DNA of 64,000 nt from DATFMH01 sp035267045 (GCA_035267045.1 DATFMH010000226.1:1-64000), one strand, 5' to 3'. Shown: positions 37,141 to 46,825, counted from the stretch's first letter. Program-made: numbers and translations. The notes: a model not told the origin generated them from the sequence alone.

Positions 37141-38391
37141 TTAGTCCATGTTTTCAACAATTTTATGTCCGAATTCGGAACATTTAAGAAGGGTAGCACC
37201 TTCCATGAGTCTTTCGAAATCGTAGGTAACTTGTTTTTGTTGTATGGAGCCTTCAATACCTTTTTCGATGAGCTCTGCAGCCTCATTCCAGCCCATATAT
37301 CGTAACATCATTACACCTGACAGGATTAGAGATCCGGGATTAACTTTATCCTGACCTGCATATTTTGGAGCTGTACCGTGAGTGGCTTCAAATAGCGCAT
37401 AGCCATTGGTGTAGTTAATGTTGGCGCCCGGTGCTATACCGATACCACCTACACAGGCAGCTAAAGCATCAGATATATAGTCACCATTCAGATTTAATGT
37501 GGCAATAACATCATATTCAGCCGGACGTGTTAAGATCTGTTGTAAGAATGCATCAGCGATGACATCCTTAATTATTATACCATTAGGTAGTTTGCACCAC
37601 GGGCCACCATCAATTTCGACGGCATCATATTCCTCTTTGGCAAGTTCATAACCCCAGTTCTTGAAGCTACCTTCGGTAAACTTCATGATATTTCCTTTAT
37701 GAACTAAAGTAACACTCTTTCGATCCGTCTCTATAGCATAATTAATTGCTGAGCGAACCAATCGTTTGGTCCCTTCTTCAGATACGGGTTTTATGCCGAA
37801 AGAGGAAGAATCCGGGAAACGGACTTTATCAACTTTCATTTCATTAAGTAAAAAATCTTTGAATTTTTCATTTTCTGAAGTTCCGCTCTGGAATTCGATA
37901 CCGGCATAGATATCTTCCGTATTTTCCCTGTAAATAACCATGTCAGTCAGTTCCGGCTTCTTAACAGGACTGGGTGTTCCGTTGAAGTAACGTACAGGAC
38001 GAACGCAGGCATATAAATCTAATTTTTGACGTAATGCAACATTCAGGCTGCGAATACCACCGCCCACCGGAGTCGTTAATGGCCCTTTAATAGCCACATG
38101 ATAATCTTTAATAGCTTCAAGCGTATCATCAGGCAGCCATTGGTCTTCTCCATAAAACGATACGGATTTTTCACCGGCATATATTTCGAACCATTCAATA
38201 TTTTTCTTTCCGTTATATGCTTTGGCAACAGCATTATCTAATACATATTTCATGGCAGGTGTAATATCCACACCAATACCATCACCCTCGATGTAAGGTA
38301 TTACGGGATTATCAGGTACATTCAGTGTCCCGTCCTTTTTCGTTGTAATTTTTGCTCCTTTTGCTGGAGGTGTTATTTTTTGATATGACAT
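37141..38391 (-). CDS. icd: Isocitrate dehydrogenase (NADP-dependent)
   Basis: The TCA-cycle enzyme oxidises isocitrate to 2-oxoglutarate. The 416-aa length matches the homodimeric E. coli-type enzyme. Substrate motif GGGIRSLNVALRQKLDLYACVRP (residues about 105-127), Ser at the phosphorylation-loop site, YRENTEDIYAGIE, and GTAPKYAGQDKVNPGSLILS near the C-terminus are intact; a Lys/Tyr-containing NADP region follows GTAPKYAG. Monocistronic with its own terminator. Confidence 0.97.
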   Translation of the reverse strand: MSYQKITPPAKGAKITTKKDGTLNVPDNPVIPYIEGDGIGVDITPAMKYVLDNAVAKAYNGKKNIEWFEIYAGEKSVSFYGEDQWLPDDTLEAIKDYHVAIKGPLTTPVGGGIRSLNVALRQKLDLYACVRPVRYFNGTPSPVKKPELTDMVIYRENTEDIYAGIEFQSGTSENEKFKDFLLNEMKVDKVRFPDSSSFGIKPVSEEGTKRLVRSAINYAIETDRKSVTLVHKGNIMKFTEGSFKNWGYELAKEEYDAVEIDGGPWCKLPNGIIIKDVIADAFLQQILTRPAEYDVIATLNLNGDYISDALAACVGGIGIAPGANINYTNGYALFEATHGTAPKYAGQDKVNPGSLILSGVMMLRYMGWNEAAELIEKGIEGSIQQKQVTYDFERLMEGATLLKCSEFGHKIVENMD

Positions 38392-38691
38392 ACTCTTTTG
38401 TAATTGATGATGTTAAGTTTTAAATATCGCGTCTGCATAATAGTAAAATTGTACGCATATCGCACGTAAAAACACTGTAAAATTTCTAAAAGAATTTTGA
38501 ATGAACTCATTTATTTTGAAATACTTTCAAATTGAACATCATGCTTTATAATGCTGATATTTATTAATTAAAAGACTATGGGTATGGCTTTATTACACCA
38601 ATTCAAATATTTATATTATATGTAAGAATTATGAACGGGTTACGTACGTTACATAATTAAATAAGAGCAGTAGAAATGGAGCGCATTTATT
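38392..38691. other. 300-bp divergent intergenic region
   Basis: This region separates icd (-) from the 67-aa gene (+). It is AT-rich with a TATAAT at about 38549, and a TACGTA-centred palindrome (GTTACGTACGTTAC, near 38638-38652). I cannot assign promoters with confidence. Confidence 0.3.
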
Positions 38692-38895
38692 ATGAAGTTT
38701 GGACCATTAGTGGGTAAAACTCCAAAACATAAAAGGTTTGAATATCAACCACGTTATTATAAGCCTGATAAAAAGAAAAAAGATTTACACGATATAAAAT
38801 TTGAACGCAAAACTCATCGCGGGCAGGTGCGATCTATCGTTTTATATGCAGCGTTACTCTTTTTAGTATTTTGGCTTATATTGCATTTGGCTTAA
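38692..38895 (+). CDS. Small membrane protein, 67 aa
   Basis: A 45-residue strongly basic N-terminal region (YQPRYYKPDKKKKDLHD...) is followed by one membrane helix (SIVLYAALLFLVFWLILHLA) at the very C-terminus, so a tail-anchored protein with a cytosolic basic domain is likely. GGAG precedes the ATG by about 17 bases. Such proteins often lie next to mutL in Bacteroidota relatives as far as I know, but I do not recognise a function. Confidence 0.6.
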   Translation: MKFGPLVGKTPKHKRFEYQPRYYKPDKKKKDLHDIKFERKTHRGQVRSIVLYAALLFLVFWLILHLA

Positions 38896-38954
38896 TGAGT
38901 AACGTTATATTATCGTATCAGATAGTTAATTGAGAATTTGCTAAAAAGGGTGTA

Positions 38955-40796
38955 TTGAATAAGGAGATAGAGAAGCACAACGGTTTAATTAAAGAATTAT
39001 CGCCAGAGCTATCTAATAAAATTGCTGCAGGAGAGGTCATCCAAAGGCCGAGTTCTGTTGTAAAGGAATTATTGGATAATGCCATCGATTCAGGAGCGGA
39101 TCACATAAGAGTTATTATCCAGAATGCCGGTCGAACACTGATTCAAGTGATAGATAACGGTTGCGGTATGTCTAAAGAAGATATACCCCTTTGTTTCTTA
39201 CGTCACGCGACTTCAAAAATTCACGAAGTCAACGACTTGTTTAACATTCAAACAATGGGTTTTCGTGGTGAGGCAATGGCTTCTATTTCCGCAGTGTCCC
39301 AGGTTACATTAAAAACCAAGAAGTTTGAAGATGAAATGGGATATGAGTATGAGGTTTGGGGTAATAAAGTTAAAAATTTTGAACCGGCGGCTGTTGATAA
39401 CGGTACATCGGTGGCCGTTCGCAATCTATTTTATAATGTACCTGCACGCAGAGCTTTTTTAAAAACGGACGCTACGGAATTCAGACACATATTGATAACG
39501 TTTCAACAAGCCGCCCTGGCTAATGCCGATATATCATTTGAACTTATTGCGGATACTGATAGTGTGTATAATTTGCCGGCCGGCCCTCTTGATCAGCGTA
39601 TTGTTGAAATATTCGGGAAATCATACAGAGCAAGTTTAATACCGGTCGAAGAAAAAACGAGTTACGTAAATGTGTGGGGGTATGTTATTGATCCTAAAAT
39701 GGCTAAAAAGAACAGGGGGGAACAGTTTTTATTTGTTAATAATAGGCCATTTTATCATCGGTATATATTACATATCATATTAAATATTTACAGGCAATGG
39801 ATTCAACCTAATGAGTATCCTTTTTTTGCCCTGTTTTATGATATTAATCCCCAGGAAGTCGATGTGAATGTTCATCCGAGTAAGCTGGAAGTGAAGTTCG
39901 GTGACGAACGCAGCGTTACGGCCTTTACACGTTCTATTGTTAAAAAAGCCTTGAATGAGCGTTTTAATGTGCCTGTTATTGGCAGGGGAGAATCACCCGG
40001 TGGTAAATCATATGGTGATTTTGAATCCGGTTTTTCATTTGGGAAATCCGGTGATACTTCCATTAATAGAAGTGGAGGTGATTCCATTCAATTCCCGTCC
40101 AGGATTAATTTTGACAAAAGAAGAGGGAATCGCGAGTCTCTTACCGATGAATTATATAGTGGTTTTGGAGGTAACCCACAGGGAATACCCGGTAAATATA
40201 ATACCGGTAGTATTCCACAGCCTGAATACGATAAAGGCCGGGGTTTCTGGCAGTTGCATGATCGTTATATTATTTCACAAACGCTCACCGGACTGTTTAT
40301 AATCGACCAGCACTCCGCTCATAAACGAATTATTTATGAAAAGGCATTACAGGCAACGGAATCGGCATTGCCCAGTACGCAACAATTGCTTTTTCCACAA
40401 ACCATCGAATTTTCAGCCTCGGATTTTTCCCTTCTGAAAGAATTACATCCTATTATTCAGAAAATGGGATTTAACATACAGTTATTGAGTGGGAATACTG
40501 CTATGGTTCTCGGAGTACCTGCCGATATCAAAATGGGGGATGAACGTCATCTGCTTGAATCGATATTACAACAATACCAGGACCTTTCCTCTCAACTTAA
40601 ACTTAAAGATAGAGAAAAAGTAGCACTCGCGATGGCTAACAAAGCCTCAATTCCACGAGGTAAGAAATTAAATGACATGGAAATGGAGCGATTGATTGAT
40701 CAACTCTTCTCTTGTAAAGAACCATATTTAGATCCGTTGGAAAAGCCGACAATTGTTTATATTCCATTGGATGAAATAGAATCCCGCTTTCGATAA
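38955..40796 (+). CDS. mutL: DNA mismatch repair protein MutL
   Basis: The N-terminal GHKL ATPase is complete: AAGEVIQRPSSVVKEL, DNAIDSGAD, DNGCGM, GFRGEA, TSV..LFYNVPARR. A disordered linker (about 345-430) joins the C-terminal dimerisation domain. The endonuclease metal motif DQHAxxExxxxE reads DQHSAHKRIIYE here, with the first Glu replaced by Lys, and the CPHGRP motif is absent; this protein is thus unlikely to nick DNA. The start is a TTG with AAAGGG upstream. It is 613 aa, normal for MutL. Confidence 0.95.
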   Translation: MNKEIEKHNGLIKELSPELSNKIAAGEVIQRPSSVVKELLDNAIDSGADHIRVIIQNAGRTLIQVIDNGCGMSKEDIPLCFLRHATSKIHEVNDLFNIQTMGFRGEAMASISAVSQVTLKTKKFEDEMGYEYEVWGNKVKNFEPAAVDNGTSVAVRNLFYNVPARRAFLKTDATEFRHILITFQQAALANADISFELIADTDSVYNLPAGPLDQRIVEIFGKSYRASLIPVEEKTSYVNVWGYVIDPKMAKKNRGEQFLFVNNRPFYHRYILHIILNIYRQWIQPNEYPFFALFYDINPQEVDVNVHPSKLEVKFGDERSVTAFTRSIVKKALNERFNVPVIGRGESPGGKSYGDFESGFSFGKSGDTSINRSGGDSIQFPSRINFDKRRGNRESLTDELYSGFGGNPQGIPGKYNTGSIPQPEYDKGRGFWQLHDRYIISQTLTGLFIIDQHSAHKRIIYEKALQATESALPSTQQLLFPQTIEFSASDFSLLKELHPIIQKMGFNIQLLSGNTAMVLGVPADIKMGDERHLLESILQQYQDLSSQLKLKDREKVALAMANKASIPRGKKLNDMEMERLIDQLFSCKEPYLDPLEKPTIVYIPLDEIESRFR

Positions 40797-40811
40797 TCAA
40801 CAATTATTTTC

Positions 40812-41960
40812 ATGAATATACTGGTTCTGGAACCATTTATGGGAGGTTATCACAAAGTCTTCCTGAAAGGATTGGAGAAGAATTCGAGACATTCGATCTA
40901 TTCCGTAACGATGTCGGAACGTTATTGGAAATGGCGAATGCACGGAGGTTCAATCACGCTGGCACGCGAGGCAGAGGATTTAAAAGTGCCGGTCGATTTA
41001 ATTCTTGCCAGTAGCATGACCGACCTTTCTGCATTCATGGCGTTGACCAATCCCCACTTTGCTCATACTCCTGTTGCTATGTATATGCATGAGAATCAAT
41101 TGACGCAACCACTTCCGGAAGGGGAGTCACGGGATATGACTTATTGCTATATCAATTACCTGAGCGCATTGATAGCAGATAAGCTGATTTTTTCTTCTAC
41201 GTTTCATTTCGATTCATTCATTACGGCTCTGCCTGAATTTCTCAAACGATTTCCGCATAATCATCAGCATCTCGATACCGTCGATTTGATACGTAATAAA
41301 AGTACAATCCTTCATCCTGCCATAAATCTTAAGTCATTTGATAATCAGAAGGATACGAGAGCCAATAATGATAATCCCGTTATTGTTTGGAATCAACGAT
41401 GGTCGTTTGATAAAGATCCGGGTTTGTTTTTTCGTGTAATGAACAGGTTGGATGATGCTGGCTTTCAGTTCGATCTCATCCTTGCCGGTGATAACAGGCA
41501 TGACAAACCGGTTGAATTTGAAAAAGCCTGGAATCGATATGGTCACCGTATCATTCACTATGGCTATGTTGAAGATTTTGAAATCTACAGTAAGTTACTT
41601 CATAAGGCGGATATCGTTGTTTCAACAGCGACTTATGAATTCTTTTGTGCCGCCATTATGGAGGCGGTGTACTGTGGCTGTCACCCGGTGTTACCGGATG
41701 GATTGACATATACTGAACTTATACCGGAACATCTTCGACACCCGTTATTACATGCGCCCGTATTTTATAAAAACGAGGACGAGCTGTTTAATAATCTCAA
41801 GGGGATGCTTAAAGGGGATACCAAGCCCTTACCCAAAGCATCATTGCAAGGTATTAACAAGCATCTGGACTGGAGTGTGATGATTCAGCAATATGACGCA
41901 TTGTTTGAGGATATAGCAGAGACTAAGAAGGAGATAAGTCCTTTAAGCGGGCTACAATGA
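40812..41960 (+). CDS. QTMAN-like (DUF3524) glycosyltransferase
   Basis: The 382-aa protein begins MNILVLEPFMGGYHKVFLKGL and has SERYWKWRMHGGSITLAREA, the signature of DUF3524, the N-terminal domain of tRNA-queuosine alpha-mannosyltransferase (GTDC1/QTMAN). That enzyme adds mannose to queuosine in tRNA-Asp in animals. A GT-B donor domain with EFFCAAIMEAVYCGCHPVLPDG follows. The C-terminal 38 bases overlap the convergent amidase gene. A tRNA-modifying role is family-based inference; mtaB 4 kb away is another tRNA-modification gene. Confidence 0.75.
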   Translation: MNILVLEPFMGGYHKVFLKGLEKNSRHSIYSVTMSERYWKWRMHGGSITLAREAEDLKVPVDLILASSMTDLSAFMALTNPHFAHTPVAMYMHENQLTQPLPEGESRDMTYCYINYLSALIADKLIFSSTFHFDSFITALPEFLKRFPHNHQHLDTVDLIRNKSTILHPAINLKSFDNQKDTRANNDNPVIVWNQRWSFDKDPGLFFRVMNRLDDAGFQFDLILAGDNRHDKPVEFEKAWNRYGHRIIHYGYVEDFEIYSKLLHKADIVVSTATYEFFCAAIMEAVYCGCHPVLPDGLTYTELIPEHLRHPLLHAPVFYKNEDELFNNLKGMLKGDTKPLPKASLQGINKHLDWSVMIQQYDALFEDIAETKKEISPLSGLQ

Positions 41961-42780
41961 TACCTTTGACGGTTTTCCTGCTATAAATATAGGGTAGAAG
42001 CCCCAATGGTTCGGTAGTAATACCATGTTTGGGATTGGCATGGAAAAAAGTCAGGAAATCCCCTTTTCGATATGCGATAGCCGTATGTGATACATCCAGA
42101 CCTTTCACTGTTGTGACGAATGCCAGTATATCACCCGTATTAATTTTTCTGATATAGAGCGGTATTTTATTTTTGGGTAGATATTTCAAACTGTCTTGCG
42201 ATAATTGCCGTTCTTTATGTTTAATAAGATCCAATAGTGAGTCATTATGAGCCAATCCTGGATACTGATATCGATGGTGACTCATATAGTAAACACTATC
42301 CATTGGAACTGAATCGGGCCAATGCTGACTAACAATGGAAACTAATCCTTTCTTCTGATTGGTCAATAACCAATCCGAGAAATAATTTAGCCTGCTGAAA
42401 TATCCATGAATATGACCGTTCCGGTATCTGAGTAATTTCAGATTATTCGCGAAGGTATTATAAGAAGTGTCCCGTTCCAGGGTTGTTAAAGCTAATGCCA
42501 TTGATGTCTCAACATAGATGACGCAATCGGATCCTTTAAGTGTTATAACAAGTTTTTCTTTTTTTGGTTTGTCCAGTAGTCCGGCTTTATAAGGGATACC
42601 AAACTGTTTTTCGGCATAAAATGAGATTAAGTCAGATAAGGTGGAATCGTGTTTGTAATGTTCAATGCCATCTTTGAGCCAGTTAGATATTATAAACCTC
42701 TTGTTTTGTGCTTTGACCGGCAGCACAGAGAGAAAAGTAATGCAGAATACAAAAGCGGAGAATATGATCTTCTTTAGCAC
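41923..42780 (-). CDS. DUF1460 domain protein (amidase-like, NlpC/P60 fold)
   Basis: The 285-aa protein has a signal peptide (ending VKAQ) and the DUF1460 core, in which KGSDCVIYVETSMALALT carries the nucleophile cysteine (about residue 85) and a histidine in GLDVSHTAIAYRKGDFLTFFHAN completes the thiol-peptidase arrangement. Family members are predicted N-acetylmuramoyl-L-alanine amidases in the periplasm. The start is a GTG. It is 20 bases downstream of dnaB and overlaps the convergent glycosyltransferase by 38 bases. Confidence 0.85.
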   Translation of the reverse strand: MLKKIIFSAFVFCITFLSVLPVKAQNKRFIISNWLKDGIEHYKHDSTLSDLISFYAEKQFGIPYKAGLLDKPKKEKLVITLKGSDCVIYVETSMALALTTLERDTSYNTFANNLKLLRYRNGHIHGYFSRLNYFSDWLLTNQKKGLVSIVSQHWPDSVPMDSVYYMSHHRYQYPGLAHNDSLLDLIKHKERQLSQDSLKYLPKNKIPLYIRKINTGDILAFVTTVKGLDVSHTAIAYRKGDFLTFFHANPKHGITTEPLGLLPYIYSRKTVKGIIVARLKDLSPS

Positions 42781-42800
42781 ACGTTTATTCTGTTATTGAG

Positions 42801-44363
42801 TTAAAATGGAGCATCTTCATCATCATTATTTGATAATATATCGGGATTGCTATCGTGTTCCTGATTATTGGTATCTTGAGGCCCTACTTCAGGAAGCATG
42901 TTACTATAATTGCCATTACCATTTCCATTATCGTAAGGCTTATTATATGCAGAACTCAGATTTTCAAAACGGGCATAATCCTTGATGAACTGTAGTCGAA
43001 CAGTTCCGACCGGGCCATTACGCTGCTTCCCAATTATTAATTCCGATATCCCGGCTGTAGACTGACCTTCTTCATCCGTAAGGATACCATAATATTCTGG
43101 CCTGTATAAGAAACAAACAACGTCGGCGTCTTGTTCAATAGAGCCGGATTCACGCAAGTCGCTAAGTTGAGGTCGTTTGTTACCTCCCCTTTGTTCTACG
43201 GCACGACTCAACTGGGATAGAGCCACTACCGGGACTTTCAATTCTTTGGCAAGAGCTTTTAGCCCACGGGATATATAAGCTATTTCCTGCTCCCTGTTGC
43301 GATCTGAGGATCCGCCGGTCATAAGCTGAAGATAATCGACAATAACAAGACCGATATCATGTTCATTCTTCAAACGCCGGCATTTTGAGCGTAATTCCAT
43401 AACACTGATTCCGGGTGTATCATCAATAAAGATGTTGGCTGAAACCAAACGGCCGGCTGCTTCAACCAATTGTTCAAAGTCCTGGTCATTTAATTTACCC
43501 GAGCGGGCCATTTGTGCATTGATGCGTGCTTCCATGGTAAGCAGTCGTTGCACTAACGATTGGTCTGACATCTCAAGACTAAAAATGGCTACATTGGTGC
43601 GTAATTGTTTATCAGGGAAGAGTGCGGCATTTCTTGCCGATGACAGTACAAATGCTGTTTTACCCATTGAGGGACGTGCCGCGATGATGATCAAATCACC
43701 CGGTTGCCAGCCAGCTGTTAATTTATCAACGTCGAGACTGGAAGGAACACCTGTTAATCCATCTGCTTTACCTCTTATTTCAACGAGATAATCGAGTGTA
43801 TCCTTGAGGATATTTCCTATAGCTTTAGCCGGGATTCGTGTTTTGGTATTTGATATTTCAAATATTTTTTGTTCGGCCTGATCAAGCAAATCAAACGGAT
43901 CACTGGTAGTATCGTAGCTCTGTTTTATAATTTCATTACAGGTGAGTATCAGGTTGCGTTTGATGGCTTTTTCGGCAATAATCTGAGCATGATACTCAAT
44001 ATTAGCTGCAGAACTAACAGAACGCGTCAGCTGTGTCAGGTAACCGGGGCCTCCACAAATATCTAATAAGTTTTGATCACGTAGCTCATTTTCTACTGTA
44101 ATGATATCCAGAGGATTATCACGTTCATAAAGTTTAAGAATAGCTTCGAAGACATGTCGATTGGCCGGTTTATAAAAGTCTTCCGGTTTAAGTATCTGAA
44201 GCGCAATAGAAGCGGCTTCATGGTCAATTAACATGCCACCCAAAACGGCTTCCTCAATCTCCAAAGCCTGTGGCGGTATACGTCCTCCATCCTCAAGAAG
44301 GTCGATTTCCTTTTTGTAATTTTTTTTGTTGTTGTAATCAGATCCGTTAGAATCTTTTGGCAT
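42801..44363 (-). CDS. dnaB: Replicative DNA helicase DnaB
   Basis: The N-terminal DnaB-like domain (PPQALEIEEAVLGGML) and the RecA-like ATPase domain are both present: Walker A ARPSMGKT at about residues 230-237, Walker B VIVDYLQLM, the arginine-finger region and the conserved LSQLSRAVEQR. No intein. The 520-aa length includes an acidic, low-complexity C-terminal tail (NNDDEDAPF). It unwinds DNA at the replication fork. Confidence 0.96.
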   Translation of the reverse strand: MPKDSNGSDYNNKKNYKKEIDLLEDGGRIPPQALEIEEAVLGGMLIDHEAASIALQILKPEDFYKPANRHVFEAILKLYERDNPLDIITVENELRDQNLLDICGGPGYLTQLTRSVSSAANIEYHAQIIAEKAIKRNLILTCNEIIKQSYDTTSDPFDLLDQAEQKIFEISNTKTRIPAKAIGNILKDTLDYLVEIRGKADGLTGVPSSLDVDKLTAGWQPGDLIIIAARPSMGKTAFVLSSARNAALFPDKQLRTNVAIFSLEMSDQSLVQRLLTMEARINAQMARSGKLNDQDFEQLVEAAGRLVSANIFIDDTPGISVMELRSKCRRLKNEHDIGLVIVDYLQLMTGGSSDRNREQEIAYISRGLKALAKELKVPVVALSQLSRAVEQRGGNKRPQLSDLRESGSIEQDADVVCFLYRPEYYGILTDEEGQSTAGISELIIGKQRNGPVGTVRLQFIKDYARFENLSSAYNKPYDNGNGNGNYSNMLPEVGPQDTNNQEHDSNPDILSNNDDEDAPF

Positions 44364-44434
44364 CGACGTATGGTTAGTATTAAAAATTCTTAATTAATAA
44401 ATACAATAAAATACAGGAAATGTAAACTAAAGGA

Positions 44435-45238
44435 CTAAGGTTTACACCCTAATTCATCATATCTTTTTCGCAACATCTGAACATCTTCCCAGGTAGCACG
44501 TTTCCAATTAGGATTACGCAATAAAGCAGCGGGATGGTAGGTGACTGTAAGCTCATAATTGTCATGAAAAGGATGGAAACTGCCCCGAAGAGCTTTCATA
44601 GGTTGATCGGTATTCAATAAGGTTTGAGCCGATATTCTGCCGAGACAAAGTATCAATTTGGGGTTTATAAGGTCGACTTGCTTAAGGAGTACGGGAAGAC
44701 TTTTAGCTCTTTCGTCTGTCAACGGATCCCGATTATTAGGTGGCCGGTGTTTAACTATATTAGTGATGTAAACATCTTTTCTTTCAAATCCGATTGCCGC
44801 AAGAATTTTATTTAGTAATTTTCCCGCACGACCTACGAAAGGTTCACCCTGTAAATCTTCATTTCTTCCCGGCGCTTCTCCAATAATAACTAAATCGGCA
44901 TTCGGATTACCGACACCAAAGACAAGATTGGTATTGGGAAGGTCCGTTTTAAGAAAATCAGCATCTAAGCAAAATTGATATAGTTCATCCAGTGTTTTAC
45001 AGTCTTCGTAACTTTTTGGGGCCACGTCTTTTTTTGTTTTGCTTTCGTTCGATGAATCCTGCACGCTTACCGTCTGTTTTTTTGTGTTTGATTTATTGCC
45101 ATTACCTTTTACCTCCGACTGTGGGGAATCTGTTATGTTAAGTTTTTCCCATAAATTTGCATCAATTCGGCCATATACTTCTTCCTGGTAGTGAAGATAA
45201 TCTATGATACGGTTTATGTAAGGTAATTTATCTGACAT
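44435..45238 (-). CDS. Family-4-type uracil-DNA glycosylase, lacking Fe-S cysteines
   Basis: The 267-aa protein has the family 4 motif A (GEAPGRNEDLQGEPFVGRAG), the DNA-binding RPPNNRDP segment and HPAALLRN near the end, so it should remove uracil from DNA. Of the four cysteines that bind the [4Fe-4S] cluster in this family, at least three are replaced: KCRPP is KHRPP, the C-x-x-F/Y-L cysteine is Ser (AKSLPVLL), and the N-terminal CxxC is not found (CLDA). A 60-residue Ser/Lys-rich linker follows the N-terminus. Overlaps mtaB by 11 bases upstream. Confidence 0.85.
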   Translation of the reverse strand: MSDKLPYINRIIDYLHYQEEVYGRIDANLWEKLNITDSPQSEVKGNGNKSNTKKQTVSVQDSSNESKTKKDVAPKSYEDCKTLDELYQFCLDADFLKTDLPNTNLVFGVGNPNADLVIIGEAPGRNEDLQGEPFVGRAGKLLNKILAAIGFERKDVYITNIVKHRPPNNRDPLTDERAKSLPVLLKQVDLINPKLILCLGRISAQTLLNTDQPMKALRGSFHPFHDNYELTVTYHPAALLRNPNWKRATWEDVQMLRKRYDELGCKP

Positions 45239-46571
45239 TGGGTGTTAGTATATCCTGTTCTACCTCAGAAGTTTGAGTTGATGAAGCTAACAAGCCTTCA
45301 AAGTATCCATTAGTTGTAATTTTATCCAATGAACAATTGATGATTTTATTGGTCAATGCTTCCTGATACGGCATCGCGACACGAATATAATTATCCGTCC
45401 AACCGTACATTAAACCATCTTTATTCTCCATTTCAAAAAGCACAGGACGAACTTCACCACTGAACTGACTGTTAAAATGGAATCTCTTCTTTTTGGATAA
45501 CCGTCTTAGCTTGTGCGTTCTTTTTTTGCGCACTTGTTTTGAAATAACCGGTTCATAACTGAGAGCAACAGTGTTTGGACGTTCCGAGTAGGTGAAGACA
45601 TGCAGATAGCTTACAGGAAGTGAGGAGATGAAATCAAATGATTCCTGAAACAGTTCATCGGTTTCTCCCGGGTGACCGGTGATTACATCCACACCAATAC
45701 AGGCATCCGGCATCAGTTCTTTGATCAATTCAATACGGTGCTGGTAGAGATCAGATTGATATCTTCTGCGCATAAGTTTGAGCATTGTATCACTACCACT
45801 CTGCAATGGAATGTGGAAATGTGGTTGAACGCAGTTAGACTCAGCCGCGAAATGGATGATATCATCGTGTAATAAATTCGGTTCAATGGATGATATACGT
45901 ATACGTTCCATACCGTCGAGCTTATCCAATTCCTGCAATAGATCGAAAAATGTTTCCCCGTGCTGCTTACCGAAATCACCGGCATTGACACCTGTTAAAA
46001 CGATCTCTTTGTACCCGTCTGCTATGACCGTCCGGGCATTATTAAGGATCTGTTCTATTTTAGGGCTTCGGCTTTTTCCTCTCGCCAGTGGTATGGTGCA
46101 AAAGGCACATTTATAATCGCAGCCGTCCTGTATCTTGAGGAATACACGAGTCCGGTCATTTTCAGAAAAGGCGTTATGAAAATCGACGGCATCATTGGCA
46201 TCGGTATGATGAATGATGGTCTCGTCCACTTTTTCAAAGTCATTTACAAGGTCAAAGATATTGAATTTATCTTTAGCTCCGAGAACCAGGTCTACACCAT
46301 CAATAGCAGCTATTTCTTCAGGTTCCAACTGGGCATAGCAGCCAACGACAGCGATAAAAGCTTTTGGATTGTTACGTTGTGCCCGGCGGACGTATTTACG
46401 GCAATCACTGTTAGCATTTTGTGTTACCGAACAGGTATTGATGACATAGACATCCGCTTTCGAATCAAAATCGATGATCTCGAAATTATGATCTTCGAAT
46501 GTGCGTTTGATGGTTGATGTTTCGGCAAAATTGAGTTTACATCCGAGAGTATAAAATGCAACCTTCTTCAT
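45228..46571 (-). CDS. mtaB: tRNA t6A37 methylthiotransferase MtaB
   Basis: A radical-SAM methylthiotransferase of 447 aa converting t6A to ms2t6A at position 37 of ANN-decoding tRNAs. The N-terminal UPF0004 cysteines (LGCKLN, NTCSVT, VGCYAQ), the radical-SAM CxxxCxxC (CDYKCAFC) and a C-terminal TRAM-like tail are visible. I start at the ATG at 46571; a TTG three codons upstream is also open. The gene overlaps the UDG gene by 11 bases, and the repeat island begins just upstream of its promoter region. Confidence 0.94.
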   Translation of the reverse strand: MKKVAFYTLGCKLNFAETSTIKRTFEDHNFEIIDFDSKADVYVINTCSVTQNANSDCRKYVRRAQRNNPKAFIAVVGCYAQLEPEEIAAIDGVDLVLGAKDKFNIFDLVNDFEKVDETIIHHTDANDAVDFHNAFSENDRTRVFLKIQDGCDYKCAFCTIPLARGKSRSPKIEQILNNARTVIADGYKEIVLTGVNAGDFGKQHGETFFDLLQELDKLDGMERIRISSIEPNLLHDDIIHFAAESNCVQPHFHIPLQSGSDTMLKLMRRRYQSDLYQHRIELIKELMPDACIGVDVITGHPGETDELFQESFDFISSLPVSYLHVFTYSERPNTVALSYEPVISKQVRKKRTHKLRRLSKKKRFHFNSQFSGEVRPVLFEMENKDGLMYGWTDNYIRVAMPYQEALTNKIINCSLDKITTNGYFEGLLASSTQTSEVEQDILTPNVR

Positions 46572-46807
46572 AGTGGACAAATACTTGAAAATCTGAATTG
46601 ATCGGGGACAACATAATTAGATGAAAAAGATACGAAAAATTCAGTGGATTTGAAGAAAAAATAGAACGCGGATGATACAAATTATGCGGGATTTCGCAGA
46701 TTTTTTAAATAAAAAAAACGATGGACGACGGACGACTGACAACACCCCGGATGCAAAATGCCGAATACATATTAAACAAACATCAATGAAAAATTATAGA
46801 AACTTAA

Positions 46808-46825
46808 AAAGCCCGAATGGGCTTT
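46808..46825. terminator. Perfect hairpin with T-run on minus strand
   Basis: AAAGCCC (46808-46814) and GGGCTTT (46819-46825) with a GAAT loop, followed on the minus strand by five T's. It resembles a minus-strand terminator with no gene to terminate, so it may be a remnant or block readthrough into mtaB. Confidence 0.5.

Noticed and set aside
39955..40302. 115-codon plus-strand frame inside mutL
   Set aside because: Out of frame with the MutL linker, no known motifs, no ribosome site.
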